A stretch of DNA of 64,000 nucleotides, taken from positions 62,001-126,000 of the forward strand of contig NZ_PJIR01000002.1 of assembly GCF_002929355.1 (NCBI RefSeq), read 5' to 3'. Origin of the DNA: Arthrobacter sp. B0490 (GTDB lineage Bacteria > Actinomycetota > Actinomycetes > Actinomycetales > Micrococcaceae). The notes under the pieces are model-generated. The model had not been told where the DNA came from. It did no database searches and worked only from the letters and a program-made list of their open reading frames with translations. This document shows, piece by piece, positions 36,329-43,867 of the stretch (the stretch's first letter is position 1; every line of letters starts with the position of its first letter). A program made the translations under genes and the position numbers.

Positions 36329-37091
36329 GCTGCTGTTCTTCTCCGGCACGATGGACTGCGGCAAGTCGACGCTCGCGCTGCAGATGGACCACAACCACAA
36401 GGCCCGCGGGCGGCGCGGGGTGCTCTTCACCTCCCACGACCGCGCGGGGGAGTCGATGATCTCCAGCCGCCTCGGGCTGCACGTCCCGGCCGTCGAGGTC
36501 TTCCCGGACACGGACTTCTGGGTCGAGCTGACGGTCCGGCAGACGATGGGAGCCCGGGTCGACTACGTCATCTGCGACGAGGCCCAGTTCTACTCGACCG
36601 ACCAGATCGACCAGCTCGCGCGCGTCGTGGACGAGATGGGGATCGACGTGTTCGGCTTCGGCATCACCTCGGATTTCCGCACGCGGTTGTTCCCTGGCTC
36701 GCAGCGGCTCATCGAACTCGCCGACCGCGTGCAGGTCCTGCAGGTGGAGGCCCTCTGCTGGTGCGGCAAGCGGGCCACCCACAATGCCCGCACGGTGGAC
36801 GGCGTCATGGTCGTCGAGGGCGACCAGATGGTGGTGGGCGACGTCGAGCGGTCGCCCGACGCGGACCCGCGCCCCGACGACGACCTGGGCCTCGACCTGC
36901 GCGGCCTCGTCACGGGCGTGCGTCCCGGGCCGGTCACGGCGGAGGAGACCCGCGACCCGGTGGTCGGCTACGAGACGCTGTGCCGACGGCACCACATGCG
37001 TCGCCAGACCTCGCGGACGTCGCCGTCGCTCTACTCCAACGAGGCGCCACTGCCCTTCGAGCCGAAGCAGCGCGAGTCTGGCAGAATCTGA
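36321..37091 (+). CDS. tdk: Thymidine kinase (type II)
   Basis: A 256-residue salvage enzyme that phosphorylates thymidine. The P-loop GTMDCGKST is at about 9-17, and the Walker B/catalytic Glu at CDEAQF (about 92-97). The zinc-binding lasso domain has CWCGKRATHNAR and a distal CRRHH. About 50 extra residues, with an acidic stretch (DADPRPDDDLG), sit between the lasso halves and make it longer than the ~200-residue norm. The GTG at 36321 overlaps the upstream phosphatase gene. Confidence 0.92.
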   Translation: MAELLFFSGTMDCGKSTLALQMDHNHKARGRRGVLFTSHDRAGESMISSRLGLHVPAVEVFPDTDFWVELTVRQTMGARVDYVICDEAQFYSTDQIDQLARVVDEMGIDVFGFGITSDFRTRLFPGSQRLIELADRVQVLQVEALCWCGKRATHNARTVDGVMVVEGDQMVVGDVERSPDADPRPDDDLGLDLRGLVTGVRPGPVTAEETRDPVVGYETLCRRHHMRRQTSRTSPSLYSNEAPLPFEPKQRESGRI

Positions 37092-37093
37092 CC

Positions 37094-37315
37094 ATGCCGC
37101 ACACCGGAGGAAACACCGAGGACGGACGACACGGCATCGAGGACTCCCTGCGCGTGCCGTTCTGGATCGTGCTCGCGGGAGTCGGGGTCGGAGCCTTCTG
37201 GGCGCTGGCCGGGGTCACCGTCGGCGCCGCCGTGGCCCGCCGTCGGGGCACCGGAGGGCGCATCGGACGGCCCGCCCGGACGGCGGGTCCGCCCTGGATG
37301 GTCCGGCGCCGCTAG
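37094..37315 (+). CDS. Small single-pass membrane protein of unknown function
   Basis: A 73-residue protein: a short polar N-terminus, one hydrophobic segment VPFWIVLAGVGVGAFWALAG (about 22-41) and a basic tail ending PPWMVRRR. It starts at an ATG two bases after the tdk stop; CAGAAT sits six bases before it and could be an internal -10. Its stop codon overlaps the sepH stop on the other strand (shared CTAG, 37312-37315). Confidence 0.6.
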   Translation: MPHTGGNTEDGRHGIEDSLRVPFWIVLAGVGVGAFWALAGVTVGAAVARRRGTGGRIGRPARTAGPPWMVRRR

Positions 37316-38601
37316 TCGCCCTTGCGTCCGAAGACGATGTCGTCCCAGCTCGGCACACTGGACCGCTTCGGCTTGGGACGGCGCTCCGCAGCCGGATCGG
37401 CTGCGGGCTTCGCCGCGTCCTTCGGTTCCGTGTCCGCGTCCTCGGCGCGAGCCGGCGCAGCGCCGGCCCCCGTGGAGCGGGGAGCGGGGGCGGACGGCGC
37501 GGCGACGGGAGGCTGCTGCGGACGGGTGGGCCGCGCGAAGACGCTGATCTCGCGGGTCTCCGTGCTCACCCCGTCGTACAGCCTGGGCGTCCCGTCCTCG
37601 TGGTGCGGGGACTCGGGCTCCGCGGCGAGGACGTCCTCGGAGTCGTCTGCTGCACGCGGCGCGAGGGCGAGACCCGGCACCTGGACGTCCTGGTCCTCCT
37701 CGACCGCGTCGTCCGTCCTCGGATGTGCTGCCGGGATGCCGCCCCGGCTGAGGAGTTCGGCGAGGGCGTCGTCGCCGTCCTCGTCGGCGCCCAGGCGCTG
37801 GCCGCGCCGCGAGCGGAGGACGTCCAGCAGGCCGTCCTGGTCCGCCTGCGCGGGCTCCGTCACCTCGTCGGTCTTCTCCGCCTCGAAATCGAAGACATGG
37901 TCCGCGACGGCGCTGAGCCTGCGGGCCGGGAGCGGACCGTCGAGCGGCTCCAGTTCGCTGAGGACCTGCGCCCACCGGTTGCCGTTGGTGACGGTCTTCC
38001 GCGTCGGGTTGTAGGTCCACCGTGCGGGCGGCTGCTCCCCGAGATCGACTCCCGCGTCGGGCAGGTCGAAGGACGCCTCGACGTGCCAGGAACCGTCCTG
38101 GCGGCGCCAGGAGTCCCACTCCAGCGACGACGGATCGATCCCGTAGCTGCGTACCCGGAACGCCACCATGTCTCCGAGGAGGGCGGGGCTCTCCCCGAAC
38201 GCGGAGCGGTAGCCGTCGTGGCTCGGCAGGGGGGTCGCCACCTCCACGCGCTGCGCGAGGTACGCCACGTAGTCGCGCTCGGCGCGGACCGGGCCCTCAT
38301 AGCGCTCGACGTGCGCGAGGTCGAGGCCGGACTCCGCGGAGACCTGCTCCGCCGTCGCGCCCATGCGGATGCGTGCCTGGATGTCCCGGGGGGTGAGGTG
38401 GACCGGGGGCTTCGCCGGCTTCCGCCGGGGCTCCTCGGGCGCCGGCCCGGCGGGTGCCTGCGATGCCGGCGCAGTCGATTCCCCGACTCCGGTGGTCGCG
38501 GTGCGCAGCGCGTCGTCGACGGGCAGCCGGTAGGACGTGCCCTCCTCGCCGCTCAACAGCAGATGTTCGCCATCCACACCCACCAGGCGTAACTCCTGCA
38601 T
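37312..38601 (-). CDS. sepH: Septation protein SepH (DUF3071)
   Basis: A 429-residue FtsZ-binding cell-division protein. The N-terminal DUF3071 domain includes a helix-turn-helix-like region (LTPRDIQARIRMGATAEQVS, about 69-88). The middle is a conserved core (SPALLGDMVAFRVRSYGIDPSS, WTYNPTRKTVTNGNRWAQVL). The tail is long, acidic and Pro-rich. The last residues KRSSVPSWDDIVFGRKG match the conserved C-terminal motif of the family. The ATG at 38601 has GGAGGAATCG just upstream. Its end overlaps the convergent small membrane gene. Confidence 0.9.
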   Translation of the reverse strand: MQELRLVGVDGEHLLLSGEEGTSYRLPVDDALRTATTGVGESTAPASQAPAGPAPEEPRRKPAKPPVHLTPRDIQARIRMGATAEQVSAESGLDLAHVERYEGPVRAERDYVAYLAQRVEVATPLPSHDGYRSAFGESPALLGDMVAFRVRSYGIDPSSLEWDSWRRQDGSWHVEASFDLPDAGVDLGEQPPARWTYNPTRKTVTNGNRWAQVLSELEPLDGPLPARRLSAVADHVFDFEAEKTDEVTEPAQADQDGLLDVLRSRRGQRLGADEDGDDALAELLSRGGIPAAHPRTDDAVEEDQDVQVPGLALAPRAADDSEDVLAAEPESPHHEDGTPRLYDGVSTETREISVFARPTRPQQPPVAAPSAPAPRSTGAGAAPARAEDADTEPKDAAKPAADPAAERRPKPKRSSVPSWDDIVFGRKGD

Positions 38602-38787
38602 CGATTCCTCCAGCCGACAATAATTCCTAGGTGAAACTGTGCCACTGAATGGCGGCCTTTCCTACTACGCGGCAAGGCGTGGCGTACGTCGCAGGGACGG
38701 CGGGCACAAATCCGGCTCCCTCGTCGTTATGCGAGCCGATGGTGCCCGCCGGTCGGGCGGGAGGGGACGAAGGGGGAAGAGGCAGGG

Positions 38788-39111
38788 ATGACGATGGATC
38801 ACGGAACGGTGCGGACGACGGTCGACGACGGCGAGGCGGCGGAGCTGCAGGGGAGGCCCGCGGTGCGGGTCGCCGTGCCCGGGGCGCCGGCGACGGCACT
38901 CCTGCCGTCGCTGATCGACGAGGACGAACTCGAGGCGGCCGATTCCTTCGACCTGCCGGGTGCCGACCTGTCCAGCGAGGAGATCTCGGTGCAGATCCTC
39001 GCGGCACAGGCCGACGAGTTCACCTGTGCGTCGTGCTTCCTCGTACGCCACCGCTCGCAGATCGCCCACGATCGGGGCGGTCTGCTCTACTGCGTCGACT
39101 GCGAGGGCTGA
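38788..39111 (+). CDS. DUF4193 family small zinc-binding protein
   Basis: A 107-residue actinobacterial protein. The conserved C-terminal part has ADSFDLPGADLSSEE and the paired cysteines FTCASCFLVRHRSQ and LLYCVDCEG, a four-Cys zinc site. The N-terminal ~50 residues (TTVDDGEAAELQGRPAVRVA) differ from the usual acidic start of the family. The function is unknown; in related genomes it sits between sepH and dut, as here. AGGCAGGG precedes the ATG at 38788. Confidence 0.8.
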   Translation: MTMDHGTVRTTVDDGEAAELQGRPAVRVAVPGAPATALLPSLIDEDELEAADSFDLPGADLSSEEISVQILAAQADEFTCASCFLVRHRSQIAHDRGGLLYCVDCEG

Positions 39112-39121
39112 GGCCCACGGA

Positions 39122-39598
39122 TCAGCGGGCGAGCGCCGCTGCGAGACGCTCGGGGGTGCGCGAGGACGCGAGCCAGTACGGGGTGCGGTCCTCGGGATCC
39201 GTGACCTCGATGCGCACCACGGGGGAGATCCAGCCGCGGATGCAGAGGTAGGCGAGACCGTTCAGCCCGGGACCGCGCTGGTAGGTGGCGTCGTCACCCG
39301 TGAACCACTCCACGGCACCGAGGTACGTCCGCTCGATGGTCGCGCGGCCGACGGTGAGGGTGGTCGCCGTGACGGCGATGCGGGGCGTCGAGAGGAGGAG
39401 CAGCGTGAACACGATGATCGCGACGACGGCGGCGACGCCGTAGGCGACGCCCATGGAGATGGGCGCGAACATCACGATCGTGGCCGCGGAGAAGCCCGCT
39501 GCGATGAGCCAGACCCAGGGCGACGGCCAGAGGCGCTCCTCGTAGAGGACGGCCTGGTCTGGTGTGTTCCGGGGGGCTTCCCCTGGCGCGCTGGACAT
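39122..39598 (-). CDS. DUF3093 family membrane protein
   Basis: A 158-residue protein with two hydrophobic helices close together (WVWLIAAGFSAATIVMFAP and MGVAYGVAAVVAIIVFTLLL, about 28-70). A soluble C-terminal domain follows (VGRATIERTYLGAVEWFTG, RGPGLNGLAYLCIRGWISP, WLASSRTPERLAAAL). This is the DUF3093 pattern; the role is unknown. The ATG at 39598 is divergent from dut, and the gene converges with the DUF4193 gene with 10 bp between stops. Confidence 0.8.
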   Translation of the reverse strand: MSSAPGEAPRNTPDQAVLYEERLWPSPWVWLIAAGFSAATIVMFAPISMGVAYGVAAVVAIIVFTLLLLSTPRIAVTATTLTVGRATIERTYLGAVEWFTGDDATYQRGPGLNGLAYLCIRGWISPVVRIEVTDPEDRTPYWLASSRTPERLAAALAR

Positions 39599-39714
39599 GA
39601 CTCCAGCATTCCACCAATTCTGCGAGGACTCATCCCGGCCGCCGCCCTCCCCCCGGGCAAAGGGGCTAAGGTGGGGTGCTGGTAACCGGATAGCGTGCGT
39701 GGGAGATGCGGTCG

Positions 39715-40215
39715 ATGAGTACACAGCAGGACCTCCCGGTCCAGATCTTGATGCTCGACGACGGTCTCGAGCCGCCCGCCTACGCCACCGACGGTGACGC
39801 CGGGGCGGACCTGCGCACCGCCGTCGACGTCGTTCTCGCACCGGGTGAGCGGTCGCTCGTCCCGACGGGAGTGGCGATGGCCCTCCCCGCCGGTTACGTG
39901 GGCCTCGTGCATCCGCGCTCGGGCCTCGCCGCGCGGCACGGCGTGACGATCGTGAACGCCCCGGGGACCATCGACGCCGGCTACCGCGGTGAGATCAAGG
40001 TCTCCCTCCTCAACACCGACCGCAGGGAGACCGTGCGCTTCGCGCGCGGCGACCGCATCGCCCAGCTGGTCATCCAGCGCGTCGAGCATGCGGTGTTCAC
40101 GACGGTGGACGAGCTGCCCGGGAGCGTGCGCGGCACGGGCGGATTCGGCTCGACCGGGGGGTTCGGCCCCGCCGAACCGGCACCGGCTGTCGTCGGCTCT
40201 CCCGCGGACGGCTGA
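39715..40215 (+). CDS. dut: dUTP diphosphatase
   Basis: A 166-residue trimeric dUTPase that keeps uracil out of DNA and supplies dUMP. All five motifs are seen: [47 protein letters not shown] and the C-terminal lid [10 protein letters not shown]. The ATG at 39715 ([12 protein letters not shown]) is preferred, with GGGAG about nine bases upstream; an in-frame ATG at 39706 is the alternative. TAGCGT at 39691-39696 is a possible -10. It opens a run with DUF3710, OB-fold and DUF3159 genes. Confidence 0.93.
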   Translation: MSTQQDLPVQILMLDDGLEPPAYATDGDAGADLRTAVDVVLAPGERSLVPTGVAMALPAGYVGLVHPRSGLAARHGVTIVNAPGTIDAGYRGEIKVSLLNTDRRETVRFARGDRIAQLVIQRVEHAVFTTVDELPGSVRGTGGFGSTGGFGPAEPAPAVVGSPADG

Positions 40216-40280
40216 TCGGCCCGCGCTACCCACCGAAGACTGCACCTACTCGACCACGGAATCAGGAAAGGAACCCGGAG

Positions 40281-41165
40281 ATGGCTTTTGGGCGCCTCAG
40301 GAAGAAGAAGACCGACGACGCGGACTCGTCGGAGAGCCAGGACGCCACCGCGCCCGCCGACGACGCACCGGAGCCCCCCCGCGACGCTTCCGCCGGGTCG
40401 GGCGACGAGGCGGCGGACACGCTCGACGCAGCGGACGCCGCAGACCTCGATGCAGACCTCGATGCAGGCGTCGCTGCGAGCGCGGTCACCGCCGGCGCGG
40501 TCCCGCCGGTGCCGGCAGGGCACGTGGCGAGCGCCGACTACGAGCGGCCGGCGCTCGGTCCGTTCGATCTCACCGAGCAGGAGACGGAGAGCGGCTACAT
40601 CGACCTGGGCGCTCTCCGCATCCATGCGGCCGAGGGGCTGCAGCTTCGCCTCGAGGTGGAGGAACGCAGCAAGCGTGTCATCGCCGTGACCCTGGACCTG
40701 GGGGGCTCGACACTGCAGCTCCAGGCCTTCGCCGCACCGAAGACCGAGGGGCTCTGGGAGGAGATCCGGGAGCAGATCGGCGCATCGGTGGGGTCGCAGG
40801 GCGGCACCGTCGAGGAACGGCCCGGACGCCTCGGGACGGAGCTCCTCGCCAAGCTGCCGGCGCAGACCCCGGACGGCCAGCCCGGCTACCGCGTGGCCCG
40901 TTTCGTGGGCGTCAACGGCCCCCGCTGGTTCCTCCGCGGCGTGTTCGGCGGTCCCGCAGCGTTCGACCAGAATGCCGCCGCACCCATGGAGAAGCTCTTC
41001 CGCGGCGTCGTGGTGGTCCGCGGCGACCACCCCCTGCCGCCGCGCGAGCTGCTCCAGCTCCGGTTGCCGAAGGACGCCTCCGCGGGCCCTCCGCAGGCGA
41101 CCGCGCCGGCACGCCCCGATCTGAATCCGCTCGTGCGCGGTCCCGAGATCACCGAGACCCGCTGA
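40281..41165 (+). CDS. DUF3710 domain-containing protein
   Basis: A 294-residue soluble protein. A charged N-terminus (GRLRKKKTDDADSS) and an acidic/Ala-rich stretch with a repeated DLDAD motif occupy the first ~85 residues. The DUF3710 core follows: RPALGPFDLTEQ, YIDLGALRIHAAEGLQLRL, LGTELLAKLPAQTPDG, VGVNGPRWFLRGVFGG. The function is unknown. It lies 65 bp after dut and 5 bp before the OB-fold gene. AGGAAAGGAACCCGGAG precedes the ATG. Confidence 0.85.
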   Translation: MAFGRLRKKKTDDADSSESQDATAPADDAPEPPRDASAGSGDEAADTLDAADAADLDADLDAGVAASAVTAGAVPPVPAGHVASADYERPALGPFDLTEQETESGYIDLGALRIHAAEGLQLRLEVEERSKRVIAVTLDLGGSTLQLQAFAAPKTEGLWEEIREQIGASVGSQGGTVEERPGRLGTELLAKLPAQTPDGQPGYRVARFVGVNGPRWFLRGVFGGPAAFDQNAAAPMEKLFRGVVVVRGDHPLPPRELLQLRLPKDASAGPPQATAPARPDLNPLVRGPEITETR

Positions 41166-41170
41166 CTCCG

Positions 41171-41584
41171 GTGCCGGCACGGCAGTACGCCCCCGATGCC
41201 GCGGACCCGGCGGGCCCGCTGGGCCGGTCGGTGCCCGATCCGTCGGCGGCCGAGGCCCCGGTGCTGCCCGCATCGCCGGGCCCGGCATCCGCGGCGGCTG
41301 CCGCGTCCCTGCCCCAGCGTGGCAGGATCAAGGCGCAGGGAGTCATCGCGCGGCTCACCATCGCTCCGGCGACGGCCCCGCCGTCGTTCGCGGTCCTCGC
41401 GAGGATCGACTGGAACGGCACGAGCGAGGACGTCCGGCTCGTCTGGATGGGCCAGCGCCGCGTCCCGGGCATCGAGGCCGGTGTCGCCCTGCGCTTCGAG
41501 GGGATGCTGAGCCGCGTCCAGGGCACCCCGACCGTGTACAACCCCCGCTACGAGATCATCGGCCGCCCCGAGGAGTACGAATGA
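41171..41584 (+). CDS. OB-fold nucleic-acid-binding domain protein
   Basis: A 137-residue protein. A ~55-residue Ala/Pro-rich N-terminal part leads into an OB-fold-like domain: GRIKAQGVIARLTIAP, FAVLARIDWNG, VRLVWMGQRRVPGIEAGVALRFEG, YNPRYEIIG. Such short OB proteins sit next to DUF3710 in many actinobacteria and resemble a stand-alone RecG/DnaE-type OB module. The GTG at 41171 is 5 bp after the DUF3710 stop, so it is co-translated. The exact role is unknown. Confidence 0.75.
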   Translation: MPARQYAPDAADPAGPLGRSVPDPSAAEAPVLPASPGPASAAAAASLPQRGRIKAQGVIARLTIAPATAPPSFAVLARIDWNGTSEDVRLVWMGQRRVPGIEAGVALRFEGMLSRVQGTPTVYNPRYEIIGRPEEYE

Positions 41585-41594
41585 GCAACCCCGC

Positions 41595-42374
41595 ATGAGC
41601 CACCCGACGAACGAGCCCGGCGCGGACCGCGACCCGGACGAGAGCGCCCGGAGGGCTGCCGGGCGCTCCGCGACGCCGCCGCGCGCGCAGGCGAGCCCGA
41701 CGGCCGCCGAGCTCGCGACACAGTACGCGGCGAAATCCGGCGTGCGGCGCAACCATGCGGGCCAGATCGACGTGCTCTCCTCGATCGGCGGGGTGCAGGG
41801 ACTCGCGGAGAGCATCGGCCCCGGACTCGTGTTCACGGTCCTCTTCACGCTCACCACGGACCTCCAGGTCTCCCTGATCGCGGCGCTGGCCGTCTCGGCG
41901 GTCTTCACCGCAGTACGGCTCGTCTCGCGGACGCCGGTGACCCAGGCCCTCGCCGGGCTGGTCGGCGTCGCCTTCTGCGCGTTCGTCGCACTGCGCACCG
42001 GCAACGCCGAGGACTTCTTCCTCCCCGGGTTCTTCATCAACGGCGCCTACATCCTCGCGATGACCGCCTCCGTGGTCCTCCGCTGGCCGATCGCCGGGCT
42101 CCTGTTCGGGTTCCTCCGCAACGAGGGCATCGAGTGGCGCAAGGACCCCGCACGGGTCCGTGCCTACTCCATCGCCACGTGGATCATCGTCGCTGTGCTG
42201 GCGCTGCGTCTGGTGGTGCAGGTGCCGCTCTACCTCGCCGAGAACATCGCGGCCCTCGGTTCCACGCGCGTGGCGATGGGCCTGCCGCTGTACGCCCTGG
42301 GTCTCTGGCTCGCGTGGATCGTCTCCCGGCCGGTCGGGGACGTGCCCGCCGGCACCGCGCCGCCGAAGGGCTAG
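41595..42374 (+). CDS. DUF3159 family integral membrane protein
   Basis: A 259-residue membrane protein with about six helices. After a hydrophilic ~60-residue N-terminus comes VLSSIGGVQGLAESIGPGLVFTV, typical of DUF3159, then further helices including LPGFFINGAYILAMTASVVL and IATWIIVAVLALRLVVQ. The function is unknown. The ATG at 41595 is 11 bp after the OB-fold gene. It ends at the bidirectional hairpin shared with the RCK genes. Linkage to potassium-transport genes is frequent in actinobacteria but not explained. Confidence 0.8.
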   Translation: MSHPTNEPGADRDPDESARRAAGRSATPPRAQASPTAAELATQYAAKSGVRRNHAGQIDVLSSIGGVQGLAESIGPGLVFTVLFTLTTDLQVSLIAALAVSAVFTAVRLVSRTPVTQALAGLVGVAFCAFVALRTGNAEDFFLPGFFINGAYILAMTASVVLRWPIAGLLFGFLRNEGIEWRKDPARVRAYSIATWIIVAVLALRLVVQVPLYLAENIAALGSTRVAMGLPLYALGLWLAWIVSRPVGDVPAGTAPPKG

Positions 42375-42380
42375 CCCGCC

Positions 42381-42431
42381 AGGAACGGCCCGGACGCCGA
42401 CCGGAGGTCAGTCGGCGGCCGGGCCGTTCCT
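42381..42431. terminator. Bidirectional hairpin overlapping the 3' end of the RCK gene
   Basis: AGGAACGGCCCGG (42381-42393) pairs with 42419-42431 over 13 bp, and an inner 7-bp stem (42395-42401 with 42411-42417) continues it. The right arm lies within the last codons and stop of the minus-strand TrkA-type gene (stop at 42408-42410), so both convergent genes use it. Confidence 0.8.
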
Positions 42432-43094
42432 GTCCGTCCGGGCGGACAGGGCCGCCCGGAGATCGTCCTCCGCGGCGATGGCGGCGAGGAAGAACATCTC
42501 GTCGCCGCCCTCGACGACGTCGTCCGGGCTCGGGGTGATGGGGGTGTCGTCCCGCAGCACGGCCACGACCGCGCAGTCCTCGGGAAGGCTGATCGAGCCG
42601 ATCGTGTCCCCGACGAGGGGGGAGTCCCCGGGCACCGTGAACTCGACGATCGAGGACACCCCGGTCTGCAGCGTCAGCAGGCGCACCACGTCGCCGACCT
42701 CCACCGCCTCCTCCACGAGCGCCGTCATGAGGCGCGGCGTGTTGACGGCCACGTCGACGCCCCAGGAATCGTCGAACATCCAGTCGTTCTTGGGGTTGTT
42801 CACCCGGCCCACCGTGCGTCCCACCCCGAACTCGCTCTTGGCGAGCAGCGACACCACGAGGTTCACCTTGTCGTCGCCCGTCGCGGACACCACGACGTCG
42901 GCCTCGTCGAGGCGCGCGTCCTTCAGCGTCGTGAGTTCGCACGCATCACCGATCAGCCACTTGGCGCCCTTGAGCCCGCTGCGGCCGATCACCTCCGGCT
43001 TCTCGTCGATCAGCAGGATCTCATGGTTGTTGCCGAGCAGTTCCCGTGCGATCGAGGACCCCACGCTCCCGGCCCCGGCGATGACGACCCTCAT
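42408..43094 (-). CDS. TrkA-family (RCK) potassium-channel regulatory protein, second of pair
   Basis: A 228-residue cytosolic RCK protein. The NAD-binding N-terminal domain opens with MRVVIAGAGSVGSSIARELL (GxGxxG). A C-terminal TrkA-C domain follows (VEFTVPGDSPLVGDTIGSISLPEDCAVVAVLR). It corresponds to the CeoC-type half of actinobacterial CeoB/CeoC pairs that gate potassium uptake. Its ATG overlaps the stop of the upstream RCK gene (ATGA), so both are made together. Confidence 0.9.
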   Translation of the reverse strand: MRVVIAGAGSVGSSIARELLGNNHEILLIDEKPEVIGRSGLKGAKWLIGDACELTTLKDARLDEADVVVSATGDDKVNLVVSLLAKSEFGVGRTVGRVNNPKNDWMFDDSWGVDVAVNTPRLMTALVEEAVEVGDVVRLLTLQTGVSSIVEFTVPGDSPLVGDTIGSISLPEDCAVVAVLRDDTPITPSPDDVVEGGDEMFFLAAIAAEDDLRAALSARTDRNGPAAD

Positions 43095-43765
43095 CGGTTC
43101 TCCTCCTTCGGCGCGGCGGCGAGGATGCGGGTGATCTCGTCCGTCGCCGTCGTCTTCATCATGGCGTGCAGGATGTCGCCCTGCTGGTAGCTGGTCTCGG
43201 CCGTCGGGAGGATGCCCTCGCCGAACCGCGTGAGGTACGCGATCCGCACGCCGCTCGCGGCTTCGACACTCCTCAGCGACCGGCCGAGCCACGCGTCCGA
43301 GAGCGCCAGCTCGGCGAGGATCAGCCGCCCGGACGTCTCGCGGAAGTCGCCGTTGATGGTCTGCTCGGGCAGGATCCGCCGCAGTACCTGGTCCGCGCTC
43401 CAGCGGACCGCCGCGACCGTGGGGATCCCGAGTCGCTGGTAGATCTCGGCGCGCCCCGGGTCGTAGATGCGCGCGACGACGTGCGGCACGTGGAAGGTCT
43501 CCCGGGCCACCCGTGTGGCGAGGATGTTGGAGTTGTCGCCGCTCGACACGGCGGCGAACGCGTAGGCGTCCTGGATCTCCGCGTACTTCAGGGTTTCCCG
43601 GTCGAACCCGACGCCCGTGACCTTGCGACCGCCGAACGAGGAACGCAGCCGGCGGAACGCGCGGTCGTCCTGGTCGATGATCGCGACCGAGTGCCCGGAG
43701 TCGTCGAGGGTGTGCGCCAGGCTGACGCCCACCCTGCCGCACCCCATGATCACGAAATGAGCCAC
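43091..43765 (-). CDS. TrkA-family (RCK) potassium-channel regulatory protein, first of pair
   Basis: A 224-residue RCK protein: Rossmann loop VIMGCGRVGVSLAHTLDDSG (about 5-24), then a TrkA-C domain (LGRSLRSVEAASGVRIAYLTRFG). It is the CeoB-type partner. The GTG at 43765 (VAHFVIMG) is preferred because AGGGG sits seven bases upstream; a GTG at 43774 gives three more residues but no ribosome site. It is divergent, across about 100 bp, from the KimA-like permease, which is probably the transporter it serves or balances. Confidence 0.88.
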   Translation of the reverse strand: MAHFVIMGCGRVGVSLAHTLDDSGHSVAIIDQDDRAFRRLRSSFGGRKVTGVGFDRETLKYAEIQDAYAFAAVSSGDNSNILATRVARETFHVPHVVARIYDPGRAEIYQRLGIPTVAAVRWSADQVLRRILPEQTINGDFRETSGRLILAELALSDAWLGRSLRSVEAASGVRIAYLTRFGEGILPTAETSYQQGDILHAMMKTTATDEITRILAAAPKEENR

Positions 43766-43854
43766 CGAGGGCACCCCTGATTCTTGGTGTAGATCCTGCT
43801 GTCCCGTGCCGTACCAGCACCAAGCCTAGTGGCTGCCCGGGGGCGCGGACGCGC

Positions 43855-43860
43855 TAGTGT
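43855..43860 (+). promoter_or_regulatory. Candidate -10 element TAGTGT, leaderless start of KimA-like gene
   Basis: TAGTGT ends seven bases before the GTG at 43868 and no ribosome site is present. Upstream, CTTGGTG (about 43784) and CACCAAG (about 43819) form a loose dyad within the divergent region. Confidence 0.45.
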
Positions 43861-43867
43861 TTGGGCT

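Noticed and set aside
43775..43867. c-di-AMP (ydaO) riboswitch before the KimA-like gene
   Set aside because: The gap is only ~100 bp, the -10 lies seven bases from the start codon so there is no leader, and none of the conserved ydaO motifs is seen.
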